Shown here: positions 38,666-50,543 of the stretch, one piece after another
How the letters are laid out: each line of letters starts with the position of its first letter
Numbering within the stretch: position 1 is the first letter of the stretch
NCBI GenBank assembly: GCA_951799445.1
Contig: OX637294.1
Coordinates: forward strand, 23,213,452 to 23,277,451
Direction: 5' to 3'
Length of the DNA stretch: 64,000 nucleotides
From: Pseudisothecium myosuroides
Lineage: Eukaryota > Streptophyta > Bryopsida > Hypnales > Lembophyllaceae
Program-made: the position numbers and the translations under genes
Notes under the pieces: generated by a model
The model's database searches: none
Told to the model about the DNA's origin: nothing
What the model saw: the letters and a program-made list of their open reading frames with translations, nothing else

Positions 38666-40878
38666 AGCTTTTGATATCTCTTCGTATTGGATTGGTGAAA
38701 CAGGGGAGATAGCTGCAATGATAGCCGTGGGTCCACTGGAGGATACGTCTTTCTTGTAGTCCTTGGAATTTTGTCGATACTGTAAAGGGATCAATCGTTA
38801 TCCGGTTGCTTACGGTTTTTTGTAACACTTAGAGGGGTGCTCCTCTGAACTGTTTTATCTCTCTCCACATGTGCTGTGTGTAAATGTACAGAATGTGTTT
38901 TCTGTACAGCTTCAGTGCAATTGATATGCTGTTTTGTAACTCTGTTCTTTCTGTCTGTGCGAGCATCTCTGGTGTTCTTAGGATTAGCATTCTTTGGATT
39001 GCTGTTTTGCTGGTATTGTCTGAATTGTGTTGCGATTCTTATGTTTTTCATCAGTCTCAGTCCGTTCTTGGTATTGTTTGATTATGTCCTTCAACAGGGC
39101 GAACGTTACTGCATATTACACTTTGCTTGGAAGTTGACAGGGAAGGGAAGGTTTGTGGGAAATAGTCTTATCATTTCACATTGGAGAAGCGTTGCTTGTT
39201 GAATCGCAATTGTTGCTACGTATTAGCAATTACATTCGGATCTCCCAGTGGTTTTATCATAGAAATTGTGCTGTATGTTTGAATCTACAGTGTTGCCTGA
39301 GTTAAATTCAATCTCCTAGGAGCTTGTGTCATCCTTGATGAGTTTAGGTTAGAGTTGAAGGGCTTCACTCCATTTGGGTTTTTTAAATCAGAACATTTGT
39401 TTTTTAACGTAATTAGGAGGTTTGCAAAATGGAGCTTCTAATGTGCACAACTGCACTTCACCCTCTGTTATGAAAGCCTTTGTTTCCATGTCATGTATAA
39501 CCGCACATTCTGTGCATGTTGTGAACACAGGATTGCTGTATGAAATTCAATCGTCGTCCTCCTGAGGCTTTTCTCGGCAGAGAGAATTGAATCAATTTCA
39601 ATCGAGTCAGAGTCATAGCAAATGCATTTTTCATATCTGGAATAATTGGTTCACTCAATCAGCTTTTCTTTAGATCACTTTTAGGGCAAACTTCCATGTA
39701 CTGTACGCACAATTGGCCAAACCTTTTTAAATCGCAGAAAAACAATCAGAATTCTTCGGGGAAGTGTGCAATGGTTGCTGTAGAATTGGAATGTTGGTTT
39801 GCAAATTTTTTTGGGGGAGACTTGTTAAAACTTTTGGAAAATTAGTTTTAATGTTGTACTTGGGCTTTCTCGTTGCCCTTTGTTTGACAGCAAGGCAAAT
39901 ATAAGAGGATAACATTGTACTTGAACTTTTTGGTTGTTTTTAGTTTGACAACAAGGTAAATATAGGAGGTTGTTTTTATTAGGATATAATTATTTTGTAG
40001 CTAAGTTTGTGGATTAACTGCAATATGATTAGTCTTTTTGCTATGCCAATTGGCACAAGAATACATCTTGGTAAAGATCAAATATTAGAAGAATTGAATT
40101 GAATTACTGTGCAGAATGGGTAGAGAGAGAACTCAGAAGTATTTGTGTTCACTAACCAAGATTCTTGGTTTGGGGCTTTCATGAAGGTCAATTGCATTGA
40201 CAAGGATGCAAAGTGTGTGTCATTTCTGCCACAAGGAATTGTGGTAAGCATGCTTAGAACACTGCTATTTGTATCCATCATACATTTTTTTTTAAATTTG
40301 GATGGAAGAGATAGTTTGGAAAACTCTACTTCTGAAAGCGGGCAAGTACTGCCCGTTACAATCAACCTCAAATCTGAAGTGGTCAAACTTTGTATAGTAA
40401 TCCATGCACATTTCAAGGTTGCACACCACAAAATTTGTGAAGGGCATATTTGCTCTTACAAATAACTTGTTCATGATAGAATTTATATGGTATTAGAGCA
40501 CAAACACAATGCACATTGAGGTTTCCCGGTCCTACTCCGCAACCCTTATGTTTGCAACTCCCTAAATGTGTGCAACCAAGGTAGTCACCAAAATGCTTTG
40601 ATTATTGGATCAATAGGTGCATTCTTTCTTTTTACAGTGAACAATGAAGTCATCCATCGGACACTTTTGGTCCTCAACGTCATTTCAAGGTTAATATTTT
40701 GACATCCAATATTTGGATGATGCACAAAAGTGAATACTTGTTGGTTACAGACATAGACAAATTTTCATCCACCCATTTTTTTAGGTGATTCTTGTATGAG
40801 TTTTTGATTGTTAGTTGTTCATGGAACAACCTTACACGACATGAATACTTTTCAAAATATTGCAAATGTTGAGTGATA
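38666..40878. other. 3' region of the peroxiredoxin gene and intergenic DNA
   Basis: The first several hundred bases are T-rich and likely the 3' untranslated region. The rest shows no gene. An open frame at 40145-40465 has no recognisable product. Confidence 0.4.
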
Positions 40879-42176
40879 TTAACCCCTAAAATACCAAAGT
40901 CCCCTTGGGGGACACTTGAGATTTCGGGCAGGCCCGTGTGGCCTTAAATTTTGACCTGATTTTTTGAAACTTTTTTAGAAGATAGGGAATCACATTATCT
41001 TTCTAAAAATATAAGTTTTTTTTTCAATCGGTGCCCGGGAGCAAAATTTATGCCATCCTAAAGCAAAAAAACAATTTGTCGGGTAGGAAAAAAAAATTCT
41101 CAAAATTCATGTTTTTGTCTACATTTGAAGCTTTGATTCATTCTATTTGGACTAATAATGAGAAAGTTATGGAAAATCTTGTTTTTCAGGCAATTTAAGC
41201 ATCTTCTTCAAAAACAACTTATAGAATTCATTTTTGAATGCAATTTTCATATTTTTTCAAATTTTTTTAATGAGGTCAAGTTTGTTTGCAAGAATAGTCC
41301 CACCATTGGGATTACGGTGTTTTAATTCCATCTAAGAGCTATTAAGGTACCCCCCCCACCCCATAACCAACCAAATAAGGAATTTCGATATGATCTGGAG
41401 TAGTAAAGGCAAAACAAATATTTTTCAGAGTTACATCAATAGAAATGACATGGATTGCAAAAAATTTGGTAATTTTATCGCTTGAATTGAAATTACCATG
41501 AATTTTGGGAGGCAAAAAGTGTGCCGGACCCATGGCCAATGTCTAGACTCTTCCAATTCCGATCATTCAATAACTTTTTACCTAATCATTATTTCCTATT
41601 TTTTTTTCACAACTTGGGACATGTGTCATGTATTTATTAGTTCCAACCTTGAAAACAGAAAAAAAATTCATTCTCAACATGGTCAAAAATACGTGCACCT
41701 ATAGGTCGGGAATGGGTCACTAGTCGGGAAAGGGGGGGGGGGTATCTTAACAATTTAGTGTTTTGATCAATTTTGGACCTACTTTTATTTAACAATTTCT
41801 TTATATGTGAAAATCAAGTTTTGATATGCTGAATTTTTTTTCCCCCACTCTCAACTCAAATTTTCAACATAAAAAATTTTAACTTTATGGTGTGTAGTGC
41901 AAAAAAATTTCACAAATAGCCGTCAAAGTCATCTGAAATTGCAGGAAACAGTTCAAAAAAACTTTTTTTCCAACTTTGAATGCTAATATCTTCCAATCGG
42001 AACGGTCAAATTTCTGGGAATTTTTACCACATGATCTGAGACAAATGAAGTACAAGATCCTATGATTAGATTCTATAAAAAAAAATGTTTTTTTTGGTTT
42101 CTTGAGTGATCGCAGCAGAAATGGCAGTTTTCAATGGTTCTAGAGCCAGAAAATGCCTTGGTATTTTAGAAGTTAA
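40879..42176. mobile_element. TTAA-family element, copy E (carries a nested insertion)
   Basis: The left end is TTAA-CCCCTAAAATACCAAAG and the right end CCTTGGTATTTTAGAAG-TTAA. Both ends share the subfamily change ATACCAA in place of GGACCAA. A palindrome CCCCTTGGGG lies just inside the left TIR. The interior matches copy K (63.2 kb) almost line by line, except for the 401-bp insertion at 41346-41746. Without that insertion the copy would be about 0.9 kb, the family's usual size. Confidence 0.8.
41346..41746. mobile_element. Second TTAA-inserting element, nested in copy E
   Basis: The unit starts GGTACCCCCCCCACCCC and ends GGGGGGGGGGTATC, so the termini are inverted G/C runs. It is bordered by TTAA at 41342-41345 and 41747-41750. 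The sister copy at 63.2 kb reads continuously AGAGCTATTAACAATTTAG at 63705-63723, the empty site with a single TTAA. This is direct evidence for insertion with a TTAA duplication. No ORF for a transposase is present (longest under 70 codons). Confidence 0.8.
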
Positions 42177-42212
42177 GATTTCTTGGAATTTTTCAGTGCC
42201 CAAAGTCGTGAG

Positions 42213-42335
42213 TAAGGTAAGTGAGCCCATCTCAAGAAAAATGGGAGCAAAGCCATTGTGGACAAAATTGTAATGATGGTGTACATTCAAGTTCTATAAT
42301 GTACACTTTTGTTCACAATAGGCTCACTTACCTTA
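42213..42335. mobile_element. Short MITE, TAAGGTAAGTGAGCC termini, 123 bp
   Basis: TAAGGTAAGTGAGCC at the left is the exact inverse of GGCTCACTTACCTTA at the right. The GGTA start recalls the nested element at 41346, and the right flank reads TTAA, so this may be another TTAA-inserting MITE with a drifted left target (GTAA). It sits between two TTAA-family copies. Confidence 0.55.
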
Positions 42336-42339
42336 ATCA

Positions 42340-43209
42340 AAGCTATGAATTATAAGAAAGTTGAAGTCTTTGAAACGTTTTGTGAGATATAAAAGTTTAT
42401 TAACTTTTGGGGAATATGAATTTTATTTCAATTGGTGCCTGAAAGCAAAAGTTATGCTACAGTAAGCCCAAATGTCAACTCCGCAGGCAACAAAAAAAAT
42501 CCACAATCACTTGAAATAAAATTTTGAATTTTTTCTCTTCTAGATTGTATTTTGTCTATATAGAAAGCTTTGATTCATTCCATTTGGATTTGTGATGTGA
42601 AAATTATGGAGCATCTTGTTTTGCTCACAATTAAAGTATCTTCTTGAAAAAGTAATGCATAAGATTTGTTTTTGAGCTCAAGTTTTACATTTTTTCAAAA
42701 GTTCTATAGGATTAAATTTGATTGTTAGAACAATTAATCTCACCATTAGCATTAGTGTGTTTTAATTCCATCTTAGAGCTACTGATGATTTAATTTTTCC
42801 CTCTATCTTGTACCTACTTTTACTAATTTTTTTTTAAAGAATGAAATCATGCTATTTTTTGTTATAATTGTTTTTATCCTAGATCCTCAATTCAATTCTT
42901 TATGATTTTGTTTTAATTCAAAACCTATTCTACAAAAATTTTAAGTTAAGAGGATTCAAAGTCTCATAAACCGGTTTGCCACGGTGCCAAAAAAACATGT
43001 TTTCTTCACTTTGAAAACAATTATCTTGCAATCCATATGATCAAAGTTTTTGGAATTTCTCAACACATTCTCATACTAGTCTATTTCAAGATCCTACAAT
43101 TAGATATGCAAAAAATTCACCATTTTTAAATTTTTTTGCTCTTTCCACTAGAAATGACAATTTTGAGTGGATTTTGATGGAAAAAAAGGTCTGGGATTGT
43201 AGGGGTTAA
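42340..43209. mobile_element. TTAA-family element, copy F (left end lost)
   Basis: The right end GGTCTGGGATTGTAGGGG-TTAA is at about 43189-43209. The interior follows the family order (CAATTGGTGCCTGAAAGCAAAAG, AAAGCTTTGATTCATTCC, ATTGCAATTCAT-like strings). The left terminus is not visible and was probably lost at the neighbouring 123-bp MITE. The start is approximate. Confidence 0.55.
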
Positions 43210-43838
43210 TTCCTCTTTCAATACAATATGGTACCCTCTCTCGTCATTTTGCACTCTGTAGATGTCATGTGACTTACATTTCAGCATTGGAAGCAGACAA
43301 CTTCGGTAACTATTGTAATAGCAGGGGCAGCAGAGTGCTGTAGACGGTTTTCTTCATCAGAATTTAACAAATTTCTTGGTCTTCCTTCTCTTCAGCAATG
43401 GATCAGGACACCAAGGGGTTAACACAGAATAACTACCGGCTTATATAATTTTTTTAATTACAAGAGCAATATATTAGTCTTCAGAGCATATTTCACATGG
43501 CAAAAAAGGTCCCGGATATTAGAATCGGAGTGGGACTTCCTAATGTGACATGTGACTGGAATGAAAAGCTCAAACCGCCATCATTCCTCCTGCCTATGTA
43601 ATTTCCAATACAGCCTTTGAGAATATCACTCGCGTTAAGGCCATCGTGAATAACTGGTCCGTTGGGGATAATTACACTACCAATGTAACATGGACATAGG
43701 TAACTAAGTACTATCCTGATAAGGCCTCTAGAATGTCTGGGCCTCTGAATGAATGTCAGACTACATCAAATCCAAGGCATTGTGATAAGCTAAGAGCTTG
43801 TGCAAAATAAGCTCTGAAAACTTTAGTGCACTTGGCAC
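43210..43838. other. Region 3' of the glyoxylate reductase gene
   Basis: It is expected to hold the 3' untranslated region of the minus-strand reductase gene. No separate gene was recognised. Confidence 0.4.
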
Positions 43839-46800
43839 TTACACTGCAGCTTTTGCAGCGTCTGGCACATCGGCACCTTCTTGGGCAAGTGTTTGATATA
43901 CAGCTGAAAAATCTTGGCCACCCAAACCCATGCCTCGGGCTCTCTTGTACACCTGCATCAAACGCAAGCATGCGGTCATTGCTCTGAGCAAAAGACTTTT
44001 GGGGATAGATAAGGGATGTGCACCCAGAATCGCTGCGAAAAATGTACAGAAACATTCTTTTCAAGTGGTGATTCTGGGTGCACATACCTTAATGCTCAAG
44101 ATCTTGGGAGGATCAAGAGCATTAGAGGACCTGATGCTAAGCCATTCTACTCCATCAAAAATGTCCAAATCTATATTTTTCGTTGATCCAAGGGCTCAGA
44201 ATGAGAACAGAATGAGAATGACTGGATTATAATCCTAATTTGACTGGCCAGAAAGTCGACAAAGTTGTTTTGAACATTAGATTTGGCATTTATGATCCCC
44301 AAACGATCAGATCCGTTTAATGTCACAGCATAGGCACCTAGAATGCACGTGATACAATGGAATCTTACAACATCGTGACAATCATTACATGTAAAAGTGA
44401 CACCAAATAATTTTTTCGGGTACAAGAACCAAGAAAGTGGAACTTGTCAAACCCCTTACTATGACATTTGAGTGAAACGTCTTGTGACAAAAAAAAGTGA
44501 GATAGTGAGTGGATAGAGTGAATTTTGAATTTAGTAAATCTATTCCCTAAGGTTTACCGAGAGAACAAAGGAAGTGATATTAGAGAAGGTGATATTAAAA
44601 AAGTTTGGGTGAAACCATGAGGCAGAGAGAATGATGAGTGGGTTCTTCACCTCATTGGCTGCAGCAGCAACAGGCAATGACTGAGCTGCTTCATCGCCCA
44701 ATGCCAGAGCGAGCCGCATATCCTTCTGTTGATGTTTCAGAGCAAATGCTGTTGGGAATTTCCCCTCAACCATAGATGGTCCCTTCAACTTGAACATTGG
44801 ATTTCCTGTTGACCCTAGCTCCTGCATCCACACAGAAAGACAGGATCATCGCACTTGTCAGAATATTCCATACTCAAAACTCATATATGTTACCAAATGG
44901 GCTCCCGCTTTTTCATTATGACAGGTCTGAAATTGTGACAAATGTGCTGCAATCAGTGATAATGTGGAAAATGAGCAGGGATGTTCCAGAACGCCATTTT
45001 AGATATACACATGTGCACGCAGTCTACACTATTATATCCAAGTATAAATGAATCATATACTTTAACAACGCTCAAGTTTGTGTCAGTTTTTCTTTAGCAG
45101 ATTAGTTTTAGGCAGCATAGAGTCTACCCCTCAAAGGGATATATAATTATTGTGTCACTCTCATTGTCTATAGGATGTTGATACGGAACCCTGAACGAAA
45201 AGGTTTTTAAAGGTGCATCAACCTCAAAAAGGTCAGAATTATTTCTCTTTGCCATTTATTGAGGGTCATAGTAAGAGTGTTCGATGACCACGTATCAAAG
45301 CAGATTAGAGTGCACAAAGGGGCATGCAATAAGTGACTTTGAGAAGAGTGATATACTTGCCAGTACTTCCAAGAGAGTTTGTTGACTTAACCCTGCCTTG
45401 TCTGCCACCGCAAGACCTTCTGAGAAAGCTGCCATCATGCTGCGATCCAAAGACTACAATCTTAGAAAACATTTTCGAAACATATACTGAAATACCTAAA
45501 AAATTGTCAAAATACAACAATTGTCTCTAAAAAAACATAAATAGTTATAGGAAGCGAATATGGTTTTGAAAAGCACCTGCCCATTATCATGTTGACGACC
45601 AATTTCATTTTGGCACCGCCACCTACATCATTCAGGTAGAACGATTTCTTCCCCATTGCATCAAAGGCTGGGCTCACCTTTTCAAAGAGAGACTGCAAAA
45701 CACGAGAGTGAAATGATCACAAGGCTCAACGAGTAATTTGCAACTCGAGAATTGACTCATAACATTCTTGAAAATCAGATCCTCACACATAGGGTCCACC
45801 TACTATTACAAGGAGAATCAAGGTATCCAAGATTCAATAATCTTACGACACTTGCTTTTTTTGATGGACTTCTACCACTAAGTTGAATTTAACATTTGAA
45901 AGCAAACTTCCTGGCTCATGTTTCATAAAGTCATTATGATTCAAGAGTTGCAATCTTAAAACACATGTCTAGGGGCCAAATGATCATTAACATTACTAGT
46001 TCTCACATCATTTTACCAATCTATTTATCTTTAGTGCTATAATGGAAAGTGTGCAAACCCAACATTACTAAGGATGTTATGATTTGTTAGCAACCAGCTT
46101 TCTGACGTTCTAGGTTAATACGTTGATACATGGTCACAGATCCTTAGAACCCAACTGGTATAAGGTGGATATTCTGTGCACCTTACTGCCAGCAGCGAGG
46201 ATAATTAGAGTGGCCGTCTCTGCGGGTTGTTTGCTACCGGATACTGGAGCTTCCAAAAAATCTCCACCTTTGGCTGCAATAGCCTGTAAAGAGGACACAC
46301 AAATCAACTTCGTCTCAAAAAAATCACAAGCGATTCTCAATAAAGGCGAGGCCGGGATCAAGGATTCATGATCTCAAAATGATCAATTTGATCGATCATA
46401 AAGTATAATTCAGATGAGGTAAAAATTTCATATCACTAGAATCAATGAAGAACATTACATGTGTTGGTCAAAAATTAAATTAAATCCTACAAAGATAAAG
46501 TCCCCATAATACTTACTCAAAACTGGAAAAAAAACATGAGGTTCACTTTGAGCTTCTTGGTCCTTTGAAGATTAGACACAGACATGTTCATGTTGAAACA
46601 AACTCAAGTGACTCTCAAGAGAGCATCAGATAATATGAGAATATAGCATCAGATAATTTTGCCAGGATCTTTCAAAAAGCAGCAAATGAGGAGAAAGTGT
46701 AAAACCCAGACCTCGGCAATTTTCAATGATGTCGCCGAATCAACTGTGGACATGTCCACATATCCTTTGCCAGGAGTGATCCCTTCCACCACTCCACCAG

Positions 46801-48551
46801 GGCCCAGTGCTACCTGAAGATTAACCCACGAAATCAGCTTCATCAGCACAACTACTTGCTCTACGCGAAAGATATCAAGTGTCATGCCAAGCAAAAAGAC
46901 GAATGGCAACCATCCACAAAAGCATTATTTAGCCAGTATCCTTGAGGAGCAAAGGCCTCAAATAAATGAAAATCTCTAAATGTCAATTAAGCCCTGAACG
47001 TAAAAGAGTTACAGATTCTTCTGGCGCTAGCTCAGAGATGCACCAGGAAATTCTAAGGTTGCTACTTGAAATCAGGTTTAACCCCTACAGTCCCTGTCTT
47101 GCTTTCGCGAAGTCAAAAAACGTTTCCGAGTACAACTTTACCTTTTAAATTTTGTAATATTTTGTATTTTATATTCACTACTTGAGGCCACATGTTTCTC
47201 ATAAGTAAACAGATTTTCAAATGACTTTGGGCAAGCATGTGGTTTAAACAAATTAAATCACGATTTTTTCATAAAATGAAAGAAAAAACCAATACCACAA
47301 TTGATAACTGGTACAATCTCCAAGTTAAATTTCACCATTAAAATCTACAGTTTAAAATGTAGAGATTGAAATTGCAATAAGAATACTTAAGAAATTAAAT
47401 TGATAAAATAAATAAAAACTAGACTTGATAAGCTTTATTCTCAGAACGTGAATCCGTGCCAAAACTTGAATCAGTGCAATTACACCATTGATGAAATAGT
47501 TACGAACTTTGAGCCCAAATTTTTTTGCAGTTCAAAGCTTTGAGGGCTTAACCACAAGATATCTCGAAGCACAATCAACAGCAACATACCTTAAGAATTT
47601 TTCAATAGATTTTTTCCGACTAGATTTATGAAAGACCAGCCTACTAACATTGATTGAATGCAAATACTACATAGAAAACACTTCAAGGCCAGCATTTTTA
47701 GCATTGACCGGCCTACCGAAAGTGCAGCAGAGGGTTCAGCCAGCATGGCGATGGTGATGGGACACCTCGCAACCACATCTGCTGGCGAGCTACCGATCAA
47801 AGCGCCCTCTTTCGCAAGCTCCTCACACTGACACCACAAAGACATTCAATGGTGGATTAAAATTTGTATCAACCTCTGGATTCATGGTTCAAAAATGACC
47901 AATTCAATTGATCATGTTGTGAAAATAAAGTTCAGATTGGGCCAAAATTCACATCACCAAAATCAATGAAGAACATCGCATGTGCTGATAAAGAAATAAT
48001 AATACATAGAATTGAATTGGAACAAAGAAAGTCTCAAAAACTACTGATCACTTAGTATTGCACCAGTATAGTCTATGACCTACTCAGTATTGACCTCGGG
48101 AAAACTACGACCTACTCAAAACTGCTAATAAAAATATAAGACTCAATTTAAGTCTCTTCATCCCGTAGGGGTTAAGAAATCGTCAAAAATAAACATAAGC
48201 AACAAGTCCTCATCTGTTAATTTAATTCTGCGAGATATTCGTTCTGCACTAGATCTACAAGTTCACACTAATGAAACGATCGATTCTTAAAATTAAACAT
48301 CGTTCGGAGAATATATCCATCGGACTTAAATTTTTCTTTGAAAATTCCACGAGCTGTACTCTCTTTCGCGCTCTTCACCACACAATGCAAGCAATTAACG
48401 TTCAAACCGCAAAAATCAAAACAACGAAGCGAGGAAACGCGCGAACCTTGCCAGGACTCCGGTTCCACACCGTCACCTTAAATCCCTTCTTCAAAAGGTT
48501 GCGCGCCATCGCCATTCCCATGATTCCCAGGCCTAAGAAACCTACATCCAT
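43839..48551 (-). CDS. GLYR1: Glyoxylate/succinic semialdehyde reductase (GLYR1-type), complete
   Basis: NADPH-dependent reductase of the beta-hydroxyacid dehydrogenase family. The plant enzyme detoxifies glyoxylate and succinic semialdehyde in the cytosol. Eight exons on the minus strand: 48551-48447, 47827-47717, 46813-46712, 46283-46182, 45692-45577, 45439-45361, 44821-44651, 43952-43839, giving 299 aa (Arabidopsis GLYR1 289 aa). The Rossmann motif GLGIMG is at 7-12, GYVDMSTVD near 89-97, the substrate loop [11 protein letters not shown] at 117-127, and catalytic Lys170 in [22 protein letters not shown] lies near the C-terminus. The start MDVGFLGLG matches the family; in-frame ATGs at 48566 and 48623 would add 5 or 24 residues. 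Intron 6 has a GC donor (CTG|GCAAGT). The gene is intact. Confidence 0.93.
44016..44085. repeat. Short hairpin in intron 7 of the reductase gene
   Basis: ATGTGCACCCAGAATC at 44016-44031 is followed after 38 bases by GATTCTGGGTGCACAT at 44069-44084. The 16-bp perfect arms could be a very small MITE or a structured RNA element in the intron. No target duplication is evident. Confidence 0.5.
47078..48175. repeat. TTAA-family ends flanking exon 2 of the reductase gene
   Basis: TTAACCCCTACAGTCCC at 47078-47094 (intron 2) and GGGATGAAG-type text ending CCGTAGGGG-TTAA at 48163-48175 (intron 1) look like outward-facing left and right termini of the family. The left one matches the subfamily seen at the right end of copy F. 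Exon 2 lies between them, so either two independent truncated copies are present or this is a composite. Confidence 0.35.
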
Positions 48552-48623
48552 TTCGTGGCTTCCCATCCCAACTACGTCAAAAATCCCTGAAAAAACCACC
48601 ACAATTTCTCCAAAATTCTCCAA

Positions 48624-49013
48624 AATTTCGGGAAAAAATACTACAATACGTCCTCTTCAGTTTCCTTCCAAATGCAAACCACAATGCAGGGAGAAAATAA
48701 AAAGAAGAATCGACGAATTTGTCAAGGCCTTCGGCGAGCTGTTGCCCTGCAGGAAGCTGACAGGGGAAGTCATCAGCCGTTCAATGGCTCGCAGTATCAC
48801 AGTCGTGGACAGGACTTCACAGGTGCGAGATGGGGTTCCCGCGTGAGAACGTGAGGGGAACAGGAATGGGAACACAGTTCCCGGTAAAAGAGGAAAGTGT
48901 TGGTAGAGTTAGGAGTGTGCCACGAGGTCCTAAAAGCATGTTCCCACCTGGCGTTAGTACGTGTCTGTACCTCACTGCGTGTTCCCATATATGCTGTATT
49001 TGAACCTACACTG
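48624..49013 (-). promoter_or_regulatory. Upstream region of the reductase gene
   Basis: It probably contains promoter and leader of the minus-strand reductase. The region around 48700-48860 is G+C-richer than its surroundings. No certain core promoter was identified. Confidence 0.35.
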
Positions 49014-49192
49014 AATAGGGGTATTAAGGGGACCAAAAAATTAAAGGGACTTATCTTTGAAAACTGTAGATGTTTGAAACATGATGTACAACTCCCGGAC
49101 ACTTCAATAACTATTGATGTACAGAAAAAGTAGATATTTATGTAGTGTGAAATGCCAATTAATTAGTATGAGTCCCCTTAATATCCCTATTC
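49014..49192. mobile_element. MITE, 179 bp, GAATAGGGGTATTAAGGGGAC termini
   Basis: GAATAGGGGTATTAAGGGG at the left is mirrored by CCCCTTAATATCCCTATTC at the right with one mismatch. The unit is non-coding and lies upstream of the reductase gene. The target duplication is unclear. Confidence 0.65.
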
Positions 49193-49336
49193 AACGTACA
49201 TGCTAGTTGAGATGGCAGTCACACAAGAGCAGTGAGTACTGCATAAGAGCACGTTTCGATTGGGCTTATGGTTTTGTGCCCCAAAAGCACCCGTGCTCTA
49301 AAAGCGATCAAGGTAACTACACCTAAAATCGCATAG

Positions 49337-49384
49337 TTAACCCCTAAAGGATTGAGGCCTTTTTTTTTGCCAAAAAACACTCAA
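49337..49384. repeat. TTAA-family fragment, left end only
   Basis: TTAACCCCTAAAGGATTGAGG followed by a T run and GCCAAAAAACACTCA matches the left end of copy D, then the match stops abruptly at 49384. It is a truncated copy. Confidence 0.6.
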
Positions 49385-50543
49385 GCACGCAGGCAAATTT
49401 AAGTACCTCTCCCGCGGGACGCTTACCTCCTTTGAGAATCGATTCTCTGCCTCAAGGTGCATTGTTGTTGTACCTCAACTTCTACCCATATTCTTTACAA
49501 ACTCTTATAGTATTTGAAACTGATAAAACATCCAAACAAAACTAAATCTCTTGTCCTAGTATAGACCATCTATTGTAAGGCAGGTCATCTAAGGATAAAA
49601 TGCTTCATTTTACAAAATAGACTTTATAATTCGTATAGCCTAAGAAGTACACCAAATTGCTTAGCACGTGTAATACAAATTTCCAAAGGAGCTGCAATTG
49701 CTCAATTCAAAAAAAATTGTGCTTCCAAGTCTCAAGAAGCCACCATGGCATAAAAGCATGGGCAAAGAGAAGAGCCACTCCCATGACCTAATGCAGCAAA
49801 AGAGTTTCACTCATTTTCACACATTTCTACTAGTGTACAAAACAAGGCTGCGGGGAAGGCAACAACTTGTGTGTGAGCTCGCAAAGACAACTTTGATTCC
49901 ATCACTATTGCGAGCAACATTACAAGTTTGAACGTTGTTTTAACACTACAACATCAAATGTGAATGTAAACGTTGGTGTGTAATCATGAACATGTAATAT
50001 AGAAGACTCATTTAAAAGCGTGCCTCAAAGCAAAACCAAATTACAAAGATTTACAAGAATGTGCTTAAATAAAAAGGTTGGTGCTATCTAAACCCAGGTG
50101 GGAAGAGCTGCCTAATACTTAGAGGTATTGTCTATTACAACATTACCTTTGTACTTTATGATGTGCTTTACACAATGACCGCCTATTGAAATTTGATCCC
50201 ACAAATGCTCCAACAACACACTTTTGATTTCATGAAGCTTTTTTTCTCATTTTAGTGGGTCATATTATTCTTTTACAAAATTAACTCCTGGGAATCCTCA
50301 TAGATGTACACTTTGAGCTTTTTTGGCAATATAAATTACAGTATGAAAAGAATCAAGAAGCCAAATCTTCATTTTGACCATTTTTTCCATCTCTATATGA
50401 ACTCATTTAAAACTTTGCACAATTATTATAAAGCATTGAATAACCACACAAATCACATCCTTGAAGAATTATAGAAAAAATTTGATTTTTCAAAGTATTT
50501 GCATCTACTTCATCCATTTCATGTAGCTCCCACAATAAGCTCT
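49385..50543. other. Intergenic, nothing recognised
   Basis: No ORF of recognisable family and no element ends. An open frame at 49698-49931 lacks protein-family features. Confidence 0.35.

Noticed and set aside
37838..38794. 318-codon open frame on the minus strand
   Set aside because: It is antisense to the peroxiredoxin gene. The openness results from G/C bias in the real frame, and its peptide has no family character.
45354..45356. GT donor option for intron 6 of the reductase gene
   Set aside because: Using it leaves one extra base of a codon and breaks the frame into exon 7; the GC donor preserves the conserved junction.
48551..48623. Upstream ATGs of the reductase as a transit-peptide start
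   Set aside because: The extra 24 residues are hydrophobic and acidic rather than transit-like, and cytosolic GLYR1 proteins start at the MDVGFLG position.
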